Assembly (NCBI GenBank): GCA_012033255.1
Contig: JAAUSF010000002.1
Location: 1 to 64,000 of the forward strand
Length of the DNA stretch: 64,000 nt
Reading direction: 5' to 3'
From: Cyanobacteria bacterium RU_5_0
GTDB taxonomy: Bacteria; Cyanobacteriota; Cyanobacteriia; Elainellales; Elainellaceae
The translations under genes were made by a program, and so were the position numbers. This document shows positions 18,205 to 26,589 of the stretch, in pieces. Position 1 is the stretch's first letter, and every line of letters starts with the position of its first letter. The notes under the pieces were generated by a model that saw only the letters and a list, made by a program, of their open reading frames with translations, was not told the DNA's origin and did not search any database.

Positions 18205-18597
18205 GCAATTCAGCTAAATAATCCAGTCATGCAACTTGTGAAATATCAAGTGAATGACCCATAGAGCGAATTGGAATATTCAGTTCGTAGGGTGGGCAGT
18301 GCCCACCTTAAAAAATCTCGTTAATTCATTCGCAATTCTGAACTTCACTCATTTGAGTATGAATCTGGGAGATCCCCGGCTTCTCAATCTTCAGTCGATC
18401 GCAACTTATGCTTGATCCCCCCTAGCCCCCGAATCGAGTCAAAACAGTTTGAAGTCCCCTTTGAAAAAGGGAGATTTAGGGGGATGTAACAGCCAAGTTT
18501 TCATAGAAGAAGCCGTGGATCTGTTTCGACTACAACGCTTAGATCTACGAACACAACACATCATTCAACAACACATCATTCAAAGGAGAAACAAATC
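18205..18597. repeat. Intergenic region with two dispersed palindromic repeats
   Basis: The gap between the two RTX genes contains two repeats. The first is the palindrome GGTGGGCA-G-TGCCCACC (18291-18307), related to degenerate GGGTGG...CC copies near 7264, 40516 and 46454. The second is a longer element at 18415-18485 whose ends are complementary (ATCCCCCCTA; TAGGGGGAT), with an inner CCCTTT/AAAGGG stem. Both look like cyanobacterial interspersed repeats. AAGGAGAAA lies before ATG 18598. Confidence 0.7.
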
Positions 18598-20514
18598 ATG
18601 GCTATCACCTTAACTGAAGGGAACGACACCTTTCAGGGCACCGACCTTAATGAAGGAATTAATGCTCTAGGTGGCAATGACACCGTTTTGGGCGGTGGCG
18701 GCAATGACACGATTTCGGGTGGTGACGGCAACGATTCTCTAGAAGGGCAAATTGGGGATGATGTCTTGACTGGAGGAGAGGGGAATGACACCTTAGATGG
18801 AGGGAATGGGAATGACACCTACCATGTTGATAACCCTGGTGATGTCATCGTTAATAGCGGTTTTCTGGGAACCGATCCAGGGATTGATACGGTCCTAGTG
18901 TTTCATGTTGATTTTACATTAGGCGATCAGCAAGAAAATCTTTCAGTGACAGGTGACGTGAAAGTAGCCGGGAACGATAAAGATAACCTCATCATTGGAG
19001 AACTTTTTAGAGATAAAGAACTGCTAGGCAATGCTGGCAATGACACCATTAATAGTGGTGGAGGGAACGACACGGTAGACGGTGGTTTGGGCAATGATAG
19101 TTTAGACGGTGAATCGGGCGATGACAGTCTGCGCGATCGCTTTGGCAACGACACCCTGCTGGGCGGCAACGGCAACGACACCCTGGAAGATCTGCTAGGC
19201 AATAACATCCTGGACGGAGGCAACAACAACGACCAAATTAAAGGCACAGGAACACTCATCGGCGGCGAGGGCGATGACAACCTCATCTCATCGACCATTG
19301 ATGCTGGTAATATTCCTGGTAACTTTCTCGACGGCGGCAATGGCAATGACAGCCTCACATCAGGAGCTAAAAGTGCGGATACCCTGATTGGTGGGAACGG
19401 CAACGATACATTAATCGCCGGGTTGCCCGATGCGGATACCCTACAAGGGGGAATCGGAGATGACACCTATGAACTCACCGCAAATACCGCTCCCATCAGT
19501 ACGGCTCCCGGATCTCCTGATGTTCTAACTGAATTCGCCGGTCAGGGCACTGATACTGTCAAAGCGACGGGTTTCAACAACTTTACGCTGCCTGCAAATG
19601 TTGAAAACCTGGTGCTGCTAGGCACGTCTTTCAACGGCACGGGCAATACTCGTAACAACGAGATGACGGGTAATGATCAGAACAACCGCATCGAAGGTCT
19701 AGCAGGCAATGACACCCTGGTAGGTGCGGGAGGGAATGATATCTTGTCGGGGGGAGATGATGCAGATGTTTTGGATGGCGGTAGTGGCAACGACAACCTG
19801 ACGGGCGGCAATGGGGATGACAGCCTGACGGGCGGTAAGGGACGAGATACGTTTACGGGAGGTCTGGGAAATGACACGTTTGTGGTCGATGCCGATGACA
19901 TTATCGTTGAAGCCGCCAATGCTGGCACGGATACTGTGATTTCTACCGTGACTCGAACGATGGCATCGAATCTGGAAAACTTGATTCAGCAAGGCAGCGG
20001 CCATATCAAGACCTTCGGCAATATCCTCAGCAACCAGATTACTGGGAATCTTGGCAACAACCAAATTGAGGGCAATGATGGCAATGATCTGCTGCAAGGC
20101 AGCGCTGGACAGGATACCCTGATTGGCGGCAATGGGAAGGATACTCTGATCGGGGGTCTAGGGAGTGATATCTTGCAGGGGAATGCTGGGAGCGATCGTT
20201 TCCAGTTCAATGCGCCCAATGAAAGGGTAGATCGGATTGTTGATTTCTTCTCTGGAACCGATAAAATCGTCGTTTCAGCGTCAACCTTTGGCGGTGGACT
20301 CGTGGCCGGGGAGCCGATCGCCGCCAATCAACTTCGGGCTTTCGATGCCAGAGGTGCCAGTGAAACGGCTCGCTTTATCTACAATCGGTTCAACGGCACT
20401 CTAATCTTCGACGCGGATGGAGCCGGATTGGGCTTAGCCGGGGTCACGATCGCCAAGCTGCAAGGCTCACCCAGCCTCACTAACACGGATATCGTTGTGA
20501 TCACTCAACCTTAA
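18598..20514 (+). CDS. RTX calcium-binding repeat protein with type I secretion-like C-terminus
   Basis: A 638-residue RTX protein. The nonapeptide blocks are at about 20-75, 135-225, 235-295 and 365-430, with a last block around 485-530 (GNDGNDLLQGSAGQDTLIGG). Between them are beta-rich spacers of the DTVISTVTRTMASNLENLIQ type common in large RTX proteins. The last 100 residues (RVDRIVDFFSGTDKIVVSAS, then RFIYNRFNGTLIFDADG and LTNTDIVVI) match the C-terminal domain usual in cyanobacterial secreted RTX proteins. No catalytic domain was seen. It is co-directional with the first RTX gene but 393 bases away and with a different C-terminus, so the two are related by repeats rather than by simple duplication. 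Confidence 0.9.
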   Translation: MAITLTEGNDTFQGTDLNEGINALGGNDTVLGGGGNDTISGGDGNDSLEGQIGDDVLTGGEGNDTLDGGNGNDTYHVDNPGDVIVNSGFLGTDPGIDTVLVFHVDFTLGDQQENLSVTGDVKVAGNDKDNLIIGELFRDKELLGNAGNDTINSGGGNDTVDGGLGNDSLDGESGDDSLRDRFGNDTLLGGNGNDTLEDLLGNNILDGGNNNDQIKGTGTLIGGEGDDNLISSTIDAGNIPGNFLDGGNGNDSLTSGAKSADTLIGGNGNDTLIAGLPDADTLQGGIGDDTYELTANTAPISTAPGSPDVLTEFAGQGTDTVKATGFNNFTLPANVENLVLLGTSFNGTGNTRNNEMTGNDQNNRIEGLAGNDTLVGAGGNDILSGGDDADVLDGGSGNDNLTGGNGDDSLTGGKGRDTFTGGLGNDTFVVDADDIIVEAANAGTDTVISTVTRTMASNLENLIQQGSGHIKTFGNILSNQITGNLGNNQIEGNDGNDLLQGSAGQDTLIGGNGKDTLIGGLGSDILQGNAGSDRFQFNAPNERVDRIVDFFSGTDKIVVSASTFGGGLVAGEPIAANQLRAFDARGASETARFIYNRFNGTLIFDADGAGLGLAGVTIAKLQGSPSLTNTDIVVITQP

Positions 20515-20520
20515 GAGACT

Positions 20521-22392
20521 CTAGGGAGCCGGGATATTTTCAATCACTGAACTGGGTTTAGTGCGCCATTCTGCGATCGCCTCCTGTGCCGCAGGATAGG
20601 CAACCGTATCGGGTGGAACAAGTTCGGCAGCAAGAATTGCCACCTCATACAATCCTTCATCCGCACGGGTCTTTGCCAGATCAAAGATTTTCTCGCTCCA
20701 GTGATCGATCGCCTGCTGAGCCTGATTGTAAACTTCGGGGCGATCGTCTGGAATGAGGCGGGCAGCAGCGATTGCATCGTTGTAGTTGGCGGCGGCTACA
20801 GGAGTCGATTCACCGTTTCTCCGGTCAGCCCGCCCTTGTGCCATGTCTAAGATGACGCGACTCCAGCGATCGATATACACTTGCGCTTCAGGATATTGCG
20901 GTTCATCGGCTCGAATTTGCCGAACCACAGTGATCGCCTCCACAAAATCAGACGCTTGATTTTCAAAAGACACTTCTCGGCTGCGCGTCAACAAAATTTT
21001 GGCATCGCTAAGCAAGCCCTTATTCGCCTGCTCCAAAAGTTTTCGGTAATCCTGATTGCGCTGGTTGTCGGGCACCTGTGCAAGATGCTGCTTCGCCTCT
21101 CCAAATTGCCCCGCTCGAATTGCCAAATAAGCAGACTCTAGCGGCGATCCGGGCTGTGTCTGAATATTTGGGGACACGCTATAGGTCGGACCCGAATTTC
21201 CCTGCAATTGGTTCGATTGAGGCGTTGTGGGATTGCCTGGAATAAAGCGAGATTCTCCAGTAAGAATGGCACAGTTTCGGACTACGACGCCGAGCAATAG
21301 CACCGTAGCAACCATTCCACTCCACATCAGCATCCGTCGCCAAAAGAGCGAATCTTGAGTATCCAGTGATCTGTCTGGAGCCGAAGAAAGCGGTGTAGGC
21401 TGAGTTGAATTGGGTTCAACAGAGGGGGCAGGGGAAGTTGGCGCAGAAGGGTGTAGTAAATCGGGATTCAGAAGGAGGGTAGGGGCAACCGATGATGGAG
21501 TTGGATTGGGATAAGGAAAGATCCACGATCGCTCAGCTAACAATGCTCGACCTGAAGACATTCCCCCATTACCTTGAGCAGGGTCTTGGGACAAGGATGC
21601 GTCTGTCGTCACTCCAACTGGAATTTGCGCCGTTGCACTGAGCGCGATCGCCGCCGTTTCTGGAACAATTAAGCGATATTTTGTCTCAAATGGAATGACT
21701 GCCAAAGGGTCTTGCCGAGGTCGCCAATGCAGGTCGCTGAGTTCTGGCAACCGGACAGCTAAATACTGGACGACCTGCTCGATCGTGACACACCCCCGAT
21801 AGCGAATTCCTTCAATCAAAGCTGATGTAAATAGCCCATGTCGCAATGCCAGCGTCTCATGAGAGACCTGATCGGGAGGGCAAGACAGCAGCGTCGGAAT
21901 TCCATGTTCCTTTGCCAGCAATGCAGTTTGATCGCCAACTCCTTCACCCGCCAAAACGCTTTGACTGCGATTAACATCAAGTACCAAAAAAATGTTATTT
22001 GTGGGAGCCGTTTCAAACGTGCTAAACAGAAATTCGATCGGAATTCCGGTCGCTTCAACTTCCGTCGGATCGCCTTCAATCGGCATCAAATAATCCTTAC
22101 CCTCAAACTGAACTCCATAGCCGCTAAAGAAGACCCAAAGAACATCTCCTGGTTGCAAATGTTGTTGACAGAGTTGCATCAAGCGAGTTTGAATCATATC
22201 TCGATTGGGATAGCTGCCAACCCGATCGATCACGGGTGGAGAATCCGTCAGCAACACACATTGTTGTGGAGAAAATGCGGCTTCTCGGACTAGAAAATCT
22301 CGAAATCCCTGTGCATCGCGCTGAGCGTAAACAAGCGGTTGAAAGTGTTGGTACTGATTAATCCCAATTGCGATCGCCCAGTAGTTTGCCAT
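20521..22392 (-). CDS. Caspase-fold pseudo-orthocaspase (Tyr/Asn in place of His/Cys)
   Basis: A 623-residue protein from ATG 22390-22392, starting MANYWAIAIGINQYQHF, the normal start of cyanobacterial C14-type caspase-fold proteins; the frame extends two codons further (TTG, GTG). Numbering here counts those codons. The usual FFSGHG reads FFSGYG (Tyr94), and the usual catalytic-Cys motif reads LVLDVNRS (Asn143). Both members of the dyad are therefore lost, as in the YN class of cyanobacterial orthocaspases. The fold continues to about 245. A Pro/Ser-rich linker, one membrane helix (about 357-378) and a C-terminal helical repeat region (EAK.HLAQVP; AAARLIPDDRP; AAELVPPDT) follow. It is probably a membrane-anchored scaffold or regulator, not a protease. 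It ends seven bases from the RTX stop, tail to tail. Confidence 0.88.
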   Translation of the reverse strand: MANYWAIAIGINQYQHFQPLVYAQRDAQGFRDFLVREAAFSPQQCVLLTDSPPVIDRVGSYPNRDMIQTRLMQLCQQHLQPGDVLWVFFSGYGVQFEGKDYLMPIEGDPTEVEATGIPIEFLFSTFETAPTNNIFLVLDVNRSQSVLAGEGVGDQTALLAKEHGIPTLLSCPPDQVSHETLALRHGLFTSALIEGIRYRGCVTIEQVVQYLAVRLPELSDLHWRPRQDPLAVIPFETKYRLIVPETAAIALSATAQIPVGVTTDASLSQDPAQGNGGMSSGRALLAERSWIFPYPNPTPSSVAPTLLLNPDLLHPSAPTSPAPSVEPNSTQPTPLSSAPDRSLDTQDSLFWRRMLMWSGMVATVLLLGVVVRNCAILTGESRFIPGNPTTPQSNQLQGNSGPTYSVSPNIQTQPGSPLESAYLAIRAGQFGEAKQHLAQVPDNQRNQDYRKLLEQANKGLLSDAKILLTRSREVSFENQASDFVEAITVVRQIRADEPQYPEAQVYIDRWSRVILDMAQGRADRRNGESTPVAAANYNDAIAAARLIPDDRPEVYNQAQQAIDHWSEKIFDLAKTRADEGLYEVAILAAELVPPDTVAYPAAQEAIAEWRTKPSSVIENIPAP

Positions 22393-22743
22393 CACCAAGA
22401 TCCCAAAAGTTAACGAGGCTGACTATTAACGATAACGCAGAACGAACAAAACCCAACCATTTTTTGCTGAAAAGATAAAAGTAAGCCGTCCGTAGTCTCA
22501 GTGACCGCATTGGGCAAGAATGGGCAATTGATCGTACCGATTCTAAGGTTGAGAGTCGCCCGTGTTCAGTGGCGCGATCGGCTTGCCCATCAGAATACTG
22601 TACCTATGCAAAGATCCGGAATCGTCCAAGTTATTTAATTCAAATTTCTAAATAAGGTTGCAAGAATTCCTTACAACCAACTGCCATTGGAGGAGTTGAG
22701 AGACTACTATAGAAAGGTTGTCAGAATTTCGGTAAATTCGGTC
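22393..22743. other. Intergenic, divergent promoters
   Basis: 351 bases between the pseudo-orthocaspase gene and rpmF. A small GGTTG/CAACC inverted repeat lies at about 22658-22680, 5' of rpmF. Nothing else was recognised. The frame upstream of rpmF is open from 22687, but the family start is clearly ATG 22744. Confidence 0.4.
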
Positions 22744-22926
22744 ATGGCTGTCCCTAAGAAGAAAACCTCAAAATCGAAGCGTGATAAACGGAAGGCGACG
22801 TGGAAGCATAAAGCGGCGATCGCGGCGCAAAAAGCCCTTTCCCTCGGCAAATCTGTGCTGAATTCCTCTAAAGAGGATCGCAGCTTCAGACATCCTCAAG
22901 ATCTGGAAGAGGAAGAGGAAGAATAA
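22744..22926 (+). CDS. rpmF: 50S ribosomal protein L32
   Basis: A 60-residue protein starting [18 protein letters not shown], the conserved N-terminus of cyanobacterial and plastid L32, which sets the start at 22744. It lacks the zinc Cys pairs found in many bacterial L32 proteins, as expected for cyanobacteria. The C-terminus is acidic (LEEEEEE). It is single and followed by an intrinsic terminator about 90 bases on. Confidence 0.96.
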   Translation: MAVPKKKTSKSKRDKRKATWKHKAAIAAQKALSLGKSVLNSSKEDRSFRHPQDLEEEEEE

Positions 22927-23016
22927 CGTTTCAGTTAATTGTCATTGGCTTGGCGGATCAAATCGTTGCTGTACGAGCAGATTCTGCATTGCAGGAAATT
23001 TTATAATTTCTCTCGA

Positions 23017-23041
23017 AGTCCGCAGTAGCGGGCTTTGTTTG
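23017..23041 (+). terminator. Intrinsic terminator after rpmF
   Basis: AGTCCGC (23017-23023), loop AGTA, GCGGGCT (23028-23034) with one G-T pair, then TTTGTTTG. It is placed to end rpmF transcription before the gene at 23118. Confidence 0.7.
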
Positions 23042-23117
23042 TATTGCGGTGGTTCCCGTCGTCAAGGTGAATTTGCTACATAATGAATAATATTCCTTCT
23101 CCCTACAGGTTTCTTCT

Positions 23118-23714
23118 ATGCTGGGAAAGTTCTTTCAAAAGCCTAATTCAGACCAACAGGATCGCGTTCCCCCTGGTCAAAAACTGGCAAAAGGGTTTCC
23201 GGTCTTGACTTATGGGCAAACACCCAACGTGAGCATCGCAACCTGGGAATTTAAGGTCTGGGGATTAGCAACGTCTAAAACCTTTACGTGGGAAGATTTC
23301 TTGGCGATGCCTCAACAGGACTTCACTGCCGATTTTCACTGTGTCACAACTTGGTCAAAGCTTGATGTGCAATGGACAGGGGTGAAAGTGATTGACTTTA
23401 TGAAGTATGTGGAGGTTGACCCTAACGCTGTCCATATTATGGAACATTGTTATGGCAGCTACACCACTAACATTGCCCTAGAAGACTTCCTGCGAGAGGA
23501 AAATTTCTTTGCTCATACCCTGTTTGGTGAGCCGCTCCCGCCTGACCACGGTGGACCGATGCGGCTTATTGTCCCTCATCTTTACGCCTGGAAGAGCGCC
23601 AAATGGATTAATGGTCTAGAGTTTTTAGACAAGGTGGAGCTTGGGTTTTGGGAACGCAACGGCTATCACCAGCGCGGGGAACCGTGGGCAGAAGAGCGGT
23701 ATAGCAGCCGATGA
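23118..23714 (+). CDS. Sulfite-oxidase-fold molybdopterin oxidoreductase
   Basis: A 198-residue protein of the oxidoreductase molybdopterin-binding (sulfite oxidase/YedY) domain family. The cofactor Cys is C75 in DFHCVTTWS. Other family marks are VQWTGVKVIDFMKYV, EHCYGSYTTNIALEDFL, GPMRLIVPHLYAWKSAKW and GYHQRGEPW. It is the short cytoplasmic form: no Tat signal, no dimerisation domain, no haem domain. The substrate is unknown; nothing nearby indicates it. It probably acts as a small molybdoenzyme that needs a separate electron partner. The start at 23118 gives the usual length. Confidence 0.85.
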   Translation: MLGKFFQKPNSDQQDRVPPGQKLAKGFPVLTYGQTPNVSIATWEFKVWGLATSKTFTWEDFLAMPQQDFTADFHCVTTWSKLDVQWTGVKVIDFMKYVEVDPNAVHIMEHCYGSYTTNIALEDFLREENFFAHTLFGEPLPPDHGGPMRLIVPHLYAWKSAKWINGLEFLDKVELGFWERNGYHQRGEPWAEERYSSR

Positions 23715-23783
23715 TAGCAGCGCAAGACCCAATATGACCGTTACAATGTAGCTGCGTCCTATGAACAGCGTGGGTCATCAGTC

Positions 23784-24935
23784 ATGACACGAATCCTCAT
23801 TCTGTGTGCATCATTAGGGTCAGGTCATGTTAGTGCCGCTAAGGCATTGAGTAAAGCATTCGCGCATTTTCCGGGTGTTGAAGTCCAGATTGAAGACGCA
23901 CTTGAACATGCCAGCCCAATCTTACGAGAAACTCTAACGGTTCTCTATGAACGACTTAGCGAAAAAACCCCTCAACTTTACAGGATGATCTATGAGGGAC
24001 TTGATGTTGAAGACATGGAAGAGTCCATGAGTGATAATCTGCTGTTGGCGAAAATTGAGCGTCCGTTCCTCAAGGGGCTAGAGCGTTTCGTTGCAGATAC
24101 TCACTCCGACGCTATAATCTGTGTCCAGCAAATTCCTAGTCGATTGCTTCAACTTTTAGAGAAAGAGGGCAAACTGCCCCAACCTCATTTTGTGGTAATT
24201 ACTGACGTGATTGCCCATAGCACCTGGATTAATCATGGGGTAGATGGCTACTTTTTGCCAAGCCAGTTGACAGCAGACTTTTTAATTGAGCGAGGGGTTG
24301 ATCCGTCCTTGCTGCACGTTACTGGTATTCCAGTGAATCCAGAGATTGCGGAACCTAAATCAATGCATGAAATGCGGCGGCGGCATGATTTACCTACCGA
24401 TATTCCAATCGTCACTCTGTTTGGTGGAGGGCTGCATCCCAAGCGAGTCCGTTTAATGGTGACAAAACTTTTAGAAAATCTCAATCCAGGGATGTTAGTG
24501 GTTGTAGCAGGGCGGAATGAGACATTGCTGGAAAAATTGGACGATTTGACGGATAGCGCACCGACGAAATTGCGGTTGCACGATCGCATTAATTACGTGG
24601 ATGATCAGGTTGCGGCTAGCGATCTCGTGATCACAAAAGCCGGTGGACTGATTACGAGCGAGGTTTTAGCACGCGGAACACCCATGATTATTATCGATCC
24701 CTTTCCCGGACAAGAAGAGTGGAATGCCGATGTGGTTGCGGCGTCTGGTGCAGGGATTCAATTGCGATTACCAGAGATGGTGCCGCCTGCGGTTTTGCAT
24801 CTACTTAGCGAACCTGAAAAGCTAGACTTCATGCGACAACAGGCGCAAAAAATTGGTCAGCCGAAAGCTGCCTTTAATGTGGCTGAAGCTGTTCTGCAAC
24901 AGTTGCGATCGCGTTCCCTTATCAACCCGCTTTGA
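23784..24935 (+). CDS. GT28-family glycosyltransferase (MGDG-synthase-like)
   Basis: A 383-residue GT-B glycosyltransferase. The N-terminus ILILCASLGSGHVSAAKAL is the lipid-acceptor signature of the MGDG synthase/UgtP/MurG clan. VVITDVIAHSTWI and PSQLTADFLIERGV belong to the N-domain. The donor-binding C-domain has VTLFGGGLHPKRV, VVAGRNETLLEKL, DLVITKAGGLITSEVLARG and PFPGQEEWNA. Cyanobacterial MGDG is made by a different family (GT2 MgdA), so the product here is not predictable; a diacylglycerol or isoprenoid acceptor is likely. It is followed by a family 1 glycosidase gene on the same strand, 68 bases on. Confidence 0.85.
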   Translation: MTRILILCASLGSGHVSAAKALSKAFAHFPGVEVQIEDALEHASPILRETLTVLYERLSEKTPQLYRMIYEGLDVEDMEESMSDNLLLAKIERPFLKGLERFVADTHSDAIICVQQIPSRLLQLLEKEGKLPQPHFVVITDVIAHSTWINHGVDGYFLPSQLTADFLIERGVDPSLLHVTGIPVNPEIAEPKSMHEMRRRHDLPTDIPIVTLFGGGLHPKRVRLMVTKLLENLNPGMLVVVAGRNETLLEKLDDLTDSAPTKLRLHDRINYVDDQVAASDLVITKAGGLITSEVLARGTPMIIIDPFPGQEEWNADVVAASGAGIQLRLPEMVPPAVLHLLSEPEKLDFMRQQAQKIGQPKAAFNVAEAVLQQLRSRSLINPL

Positions 24936-24937
24936 TC

Positions 24938-24985
24938 GCAAAGTCTTGTGCAAAATCTTGTGCAAAGTCTTGTGCGAAGTTTTGA
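24938..24985. repeat. 12-base tandem repeat GCAAAGTCTTGT
   Basis: Three near-perfect copies at 24938-24973 (the middle one reads GCAAAATCTTGT) and a degenerate fourth to 24985, directly after the glycosyltransferase stop and before the family 1 glycosidase gene. Confidence 0.85.
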
Positions 24986-25003
24986 TTGTGAAGTAATAGT
25001 CTC

Positions 25004-26563
25004 ATGCAAACGGACATTCATTCATCTTCTTCCTGGACAAAACCCTTCCTCTGGGGCGTGGCTACATCTGGATATCAGAGTGAGGGCGGTTTCAATGCTC
25101 CCGATCGCCCCCAAAACAACTGGTCACTGAGCGAAAAACGAGGCAGTGTCATGTCAACGGGCGCTGCAACAGAGTTTTGGACACGCTATGAGGAAGATTT
25201 CCGCACCTGTCAGCAGATGGGTTTAAATTCGTTTCGGCTGGGGTTGGAATGGGCACGAATTCAGCCAACGTTTCGGATTCATCGAACATCACCCCCTGAA
25301 TTCGATCGACTTGCGTTAGATGCTTATGCCGATCGGCTAGCTACTTGCCGTCATTATGAATTAGAGCCAATTGTCACGCTCCATCATTTTACTCATCCTG
25401 CATGGCTCGGAGTAGACGCATGGCTAGAAGAAACAACGATCGATTACTTTGTAGACTATGTTCGAGTTAGCGTTACTCATATCAATCGTCGTCTTACAGA
25501 ACACTATCACCTTGCGCCAATCCATTGGTTTATCACAATCAATGAACCCAATATTTTAGTGTCTAACACCTATCTCAGCAGTCAGTTTCCCACAGAGACA
25601 ACATTAGGAATTGGCAAAGTATTTCAGGCATACAATCATCTTTTAGCGGCGCATGTTCGAGCATATAACTGCATTCACGATATTTATCAAGCAGAAGGCT
25701 GGACTACGCCACAAGTCTCTCTCAATACTTATTGCAGCGATCTCTATTGGTCTGAAAAAGTGATCTGGGATTTGCTAAGTTTGCCACAGCGATCGATTAA
25801 ACCTGCACAGGCACGGGAATATGTGCATCAGCAAGCAAAGCAGCTAGAAACGGCACTGCGTAGCACCTCGCTTCCCTTTCGTCATGATATTCCTTATCAA
25901 ATTGGACGAATCGCGCATTCCGCCACAAATTCGTTAGGATATCGATCGTTTAAGGTTGAGCAGTTGGATGTTTTTTTTCAAGCCTTAAATACATCTCCGC
26001 GTTCAACCGTGTTTGATTTTTTGGCGATCGATTATTACGATCCGTTCATCGCGCATATCTTTCGTTTACCATCCTTCTCAGATTTCGAGTTTAAGAGCAA
26101 AAGCATCCGAGCATGGTTGATGAGCGGGATTACGAGTAAATGGTGGGATTGGCGCAGTTTACCAGAAGGGCTACACTTTTTCTGCCAATATTATTCACAC
26201 GATCTAAACGCCCCAATTTTGATTGCTGAAAACGGAATGGCGCTGCGCCGTAAACCCGACAACAGCATTGCGACTCGTCGATCGGATCAACTGCGACGCA
26301 GTACATTTTTAGAGTTGCATATTCAGCAAGTTAAGCGATTATTAGCGGAGCAAGTGCCAATGATTGGTTATATGCACTGGTCATTGACCGACAACTATGA
26401 ATGGGGTTCCTACACACCTCGATTTGGCTTATTCTCAATTGACTATGCTGTTGGCACCGATCGCTCAGTCGAAGATCACTTGGGCGATCGACCGACAGAA
26501 ACCTATGCTCGGCTGGTGCAAGATTACAAACAATCTCTTGGTGAAATTGGCAGCATGAAATAG
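25004..26563 (+). CDS. Glycoside hydrolase family 1 protein
   Basis: A 519-residue retaining beta-glycosidase of clan A. The start FLWGVATSGYQSEGG is the family opening. The acid/base is E181 in ITINEPN and the nucleophile E409 in ILIAENGMA. The aglycone-side motif YMHWSLTDNYEWGSY and the ending RFGLFSIDY are present. No signal peptide is visible, so it is cytoplasmic, acting on beta-glucosides, beta-galactosides or glycolipid heads. It lies behind a lipid-type glycosyltransferase, which may point to glycolipid turnover (inference). It ends 26 bases from the EPS operon's last gene, tail to tail. Confidence 0.92.
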   Translation: MQTDIHSSSSWTKPFLWGVATSGYQSEGGFNAPDRPQNNWSLSEKRGSVMSTGAATEFWTRYEEDFRTCQQMGLNSFRLGLEWARIQPTFRIHRTSPPEFDRLALDAYADRLATCRHYELEPIVTLHHFTHPAWLGVDAWLEETTIDYFVDYVRVSVTHINRRLTEHYHLAPIHWFITINEPNILVSNTYLSSQFPTETTLGIGKVFQAYNHLLAAHVRAYNCIHDIYQAEGWTTPQVSLNTYCSDLYWSEKVIWDLLSLPQRSIKPAQAREYVHQQAKQLETALRSTSLPFRHDIPYQIGRIAHSATNSLGYRSFKVEQLDVFFQALNTSPRSTVFDFLAIDYYDPFIAHIFRLPSFSDFEFKSKSIRAWLMSGITSKWWDWRSLPEGLHFFCQYYSHDLNAPILIAENGMALRRKPDNSIATRRSDQLRRSTFLELHIQQVKRLLAEQVPMIGYMHWSLTDNYEWGSYTPRFGLFSIDYAVGTDRSVEDHLGDRPTETYARLVQDYKQSLGEIGSMK

Positions 26564-26589
26564 AAACAACTGCCCTCTCCAAGCAGCAC

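Noticed and set aside
18633..20327. Long minus-strand open frames under the RTX genes
   Set aside because: They are antisense shadows of GGxGxD repeats, rich in Ser/Pro/Leu, with no family resemblance.
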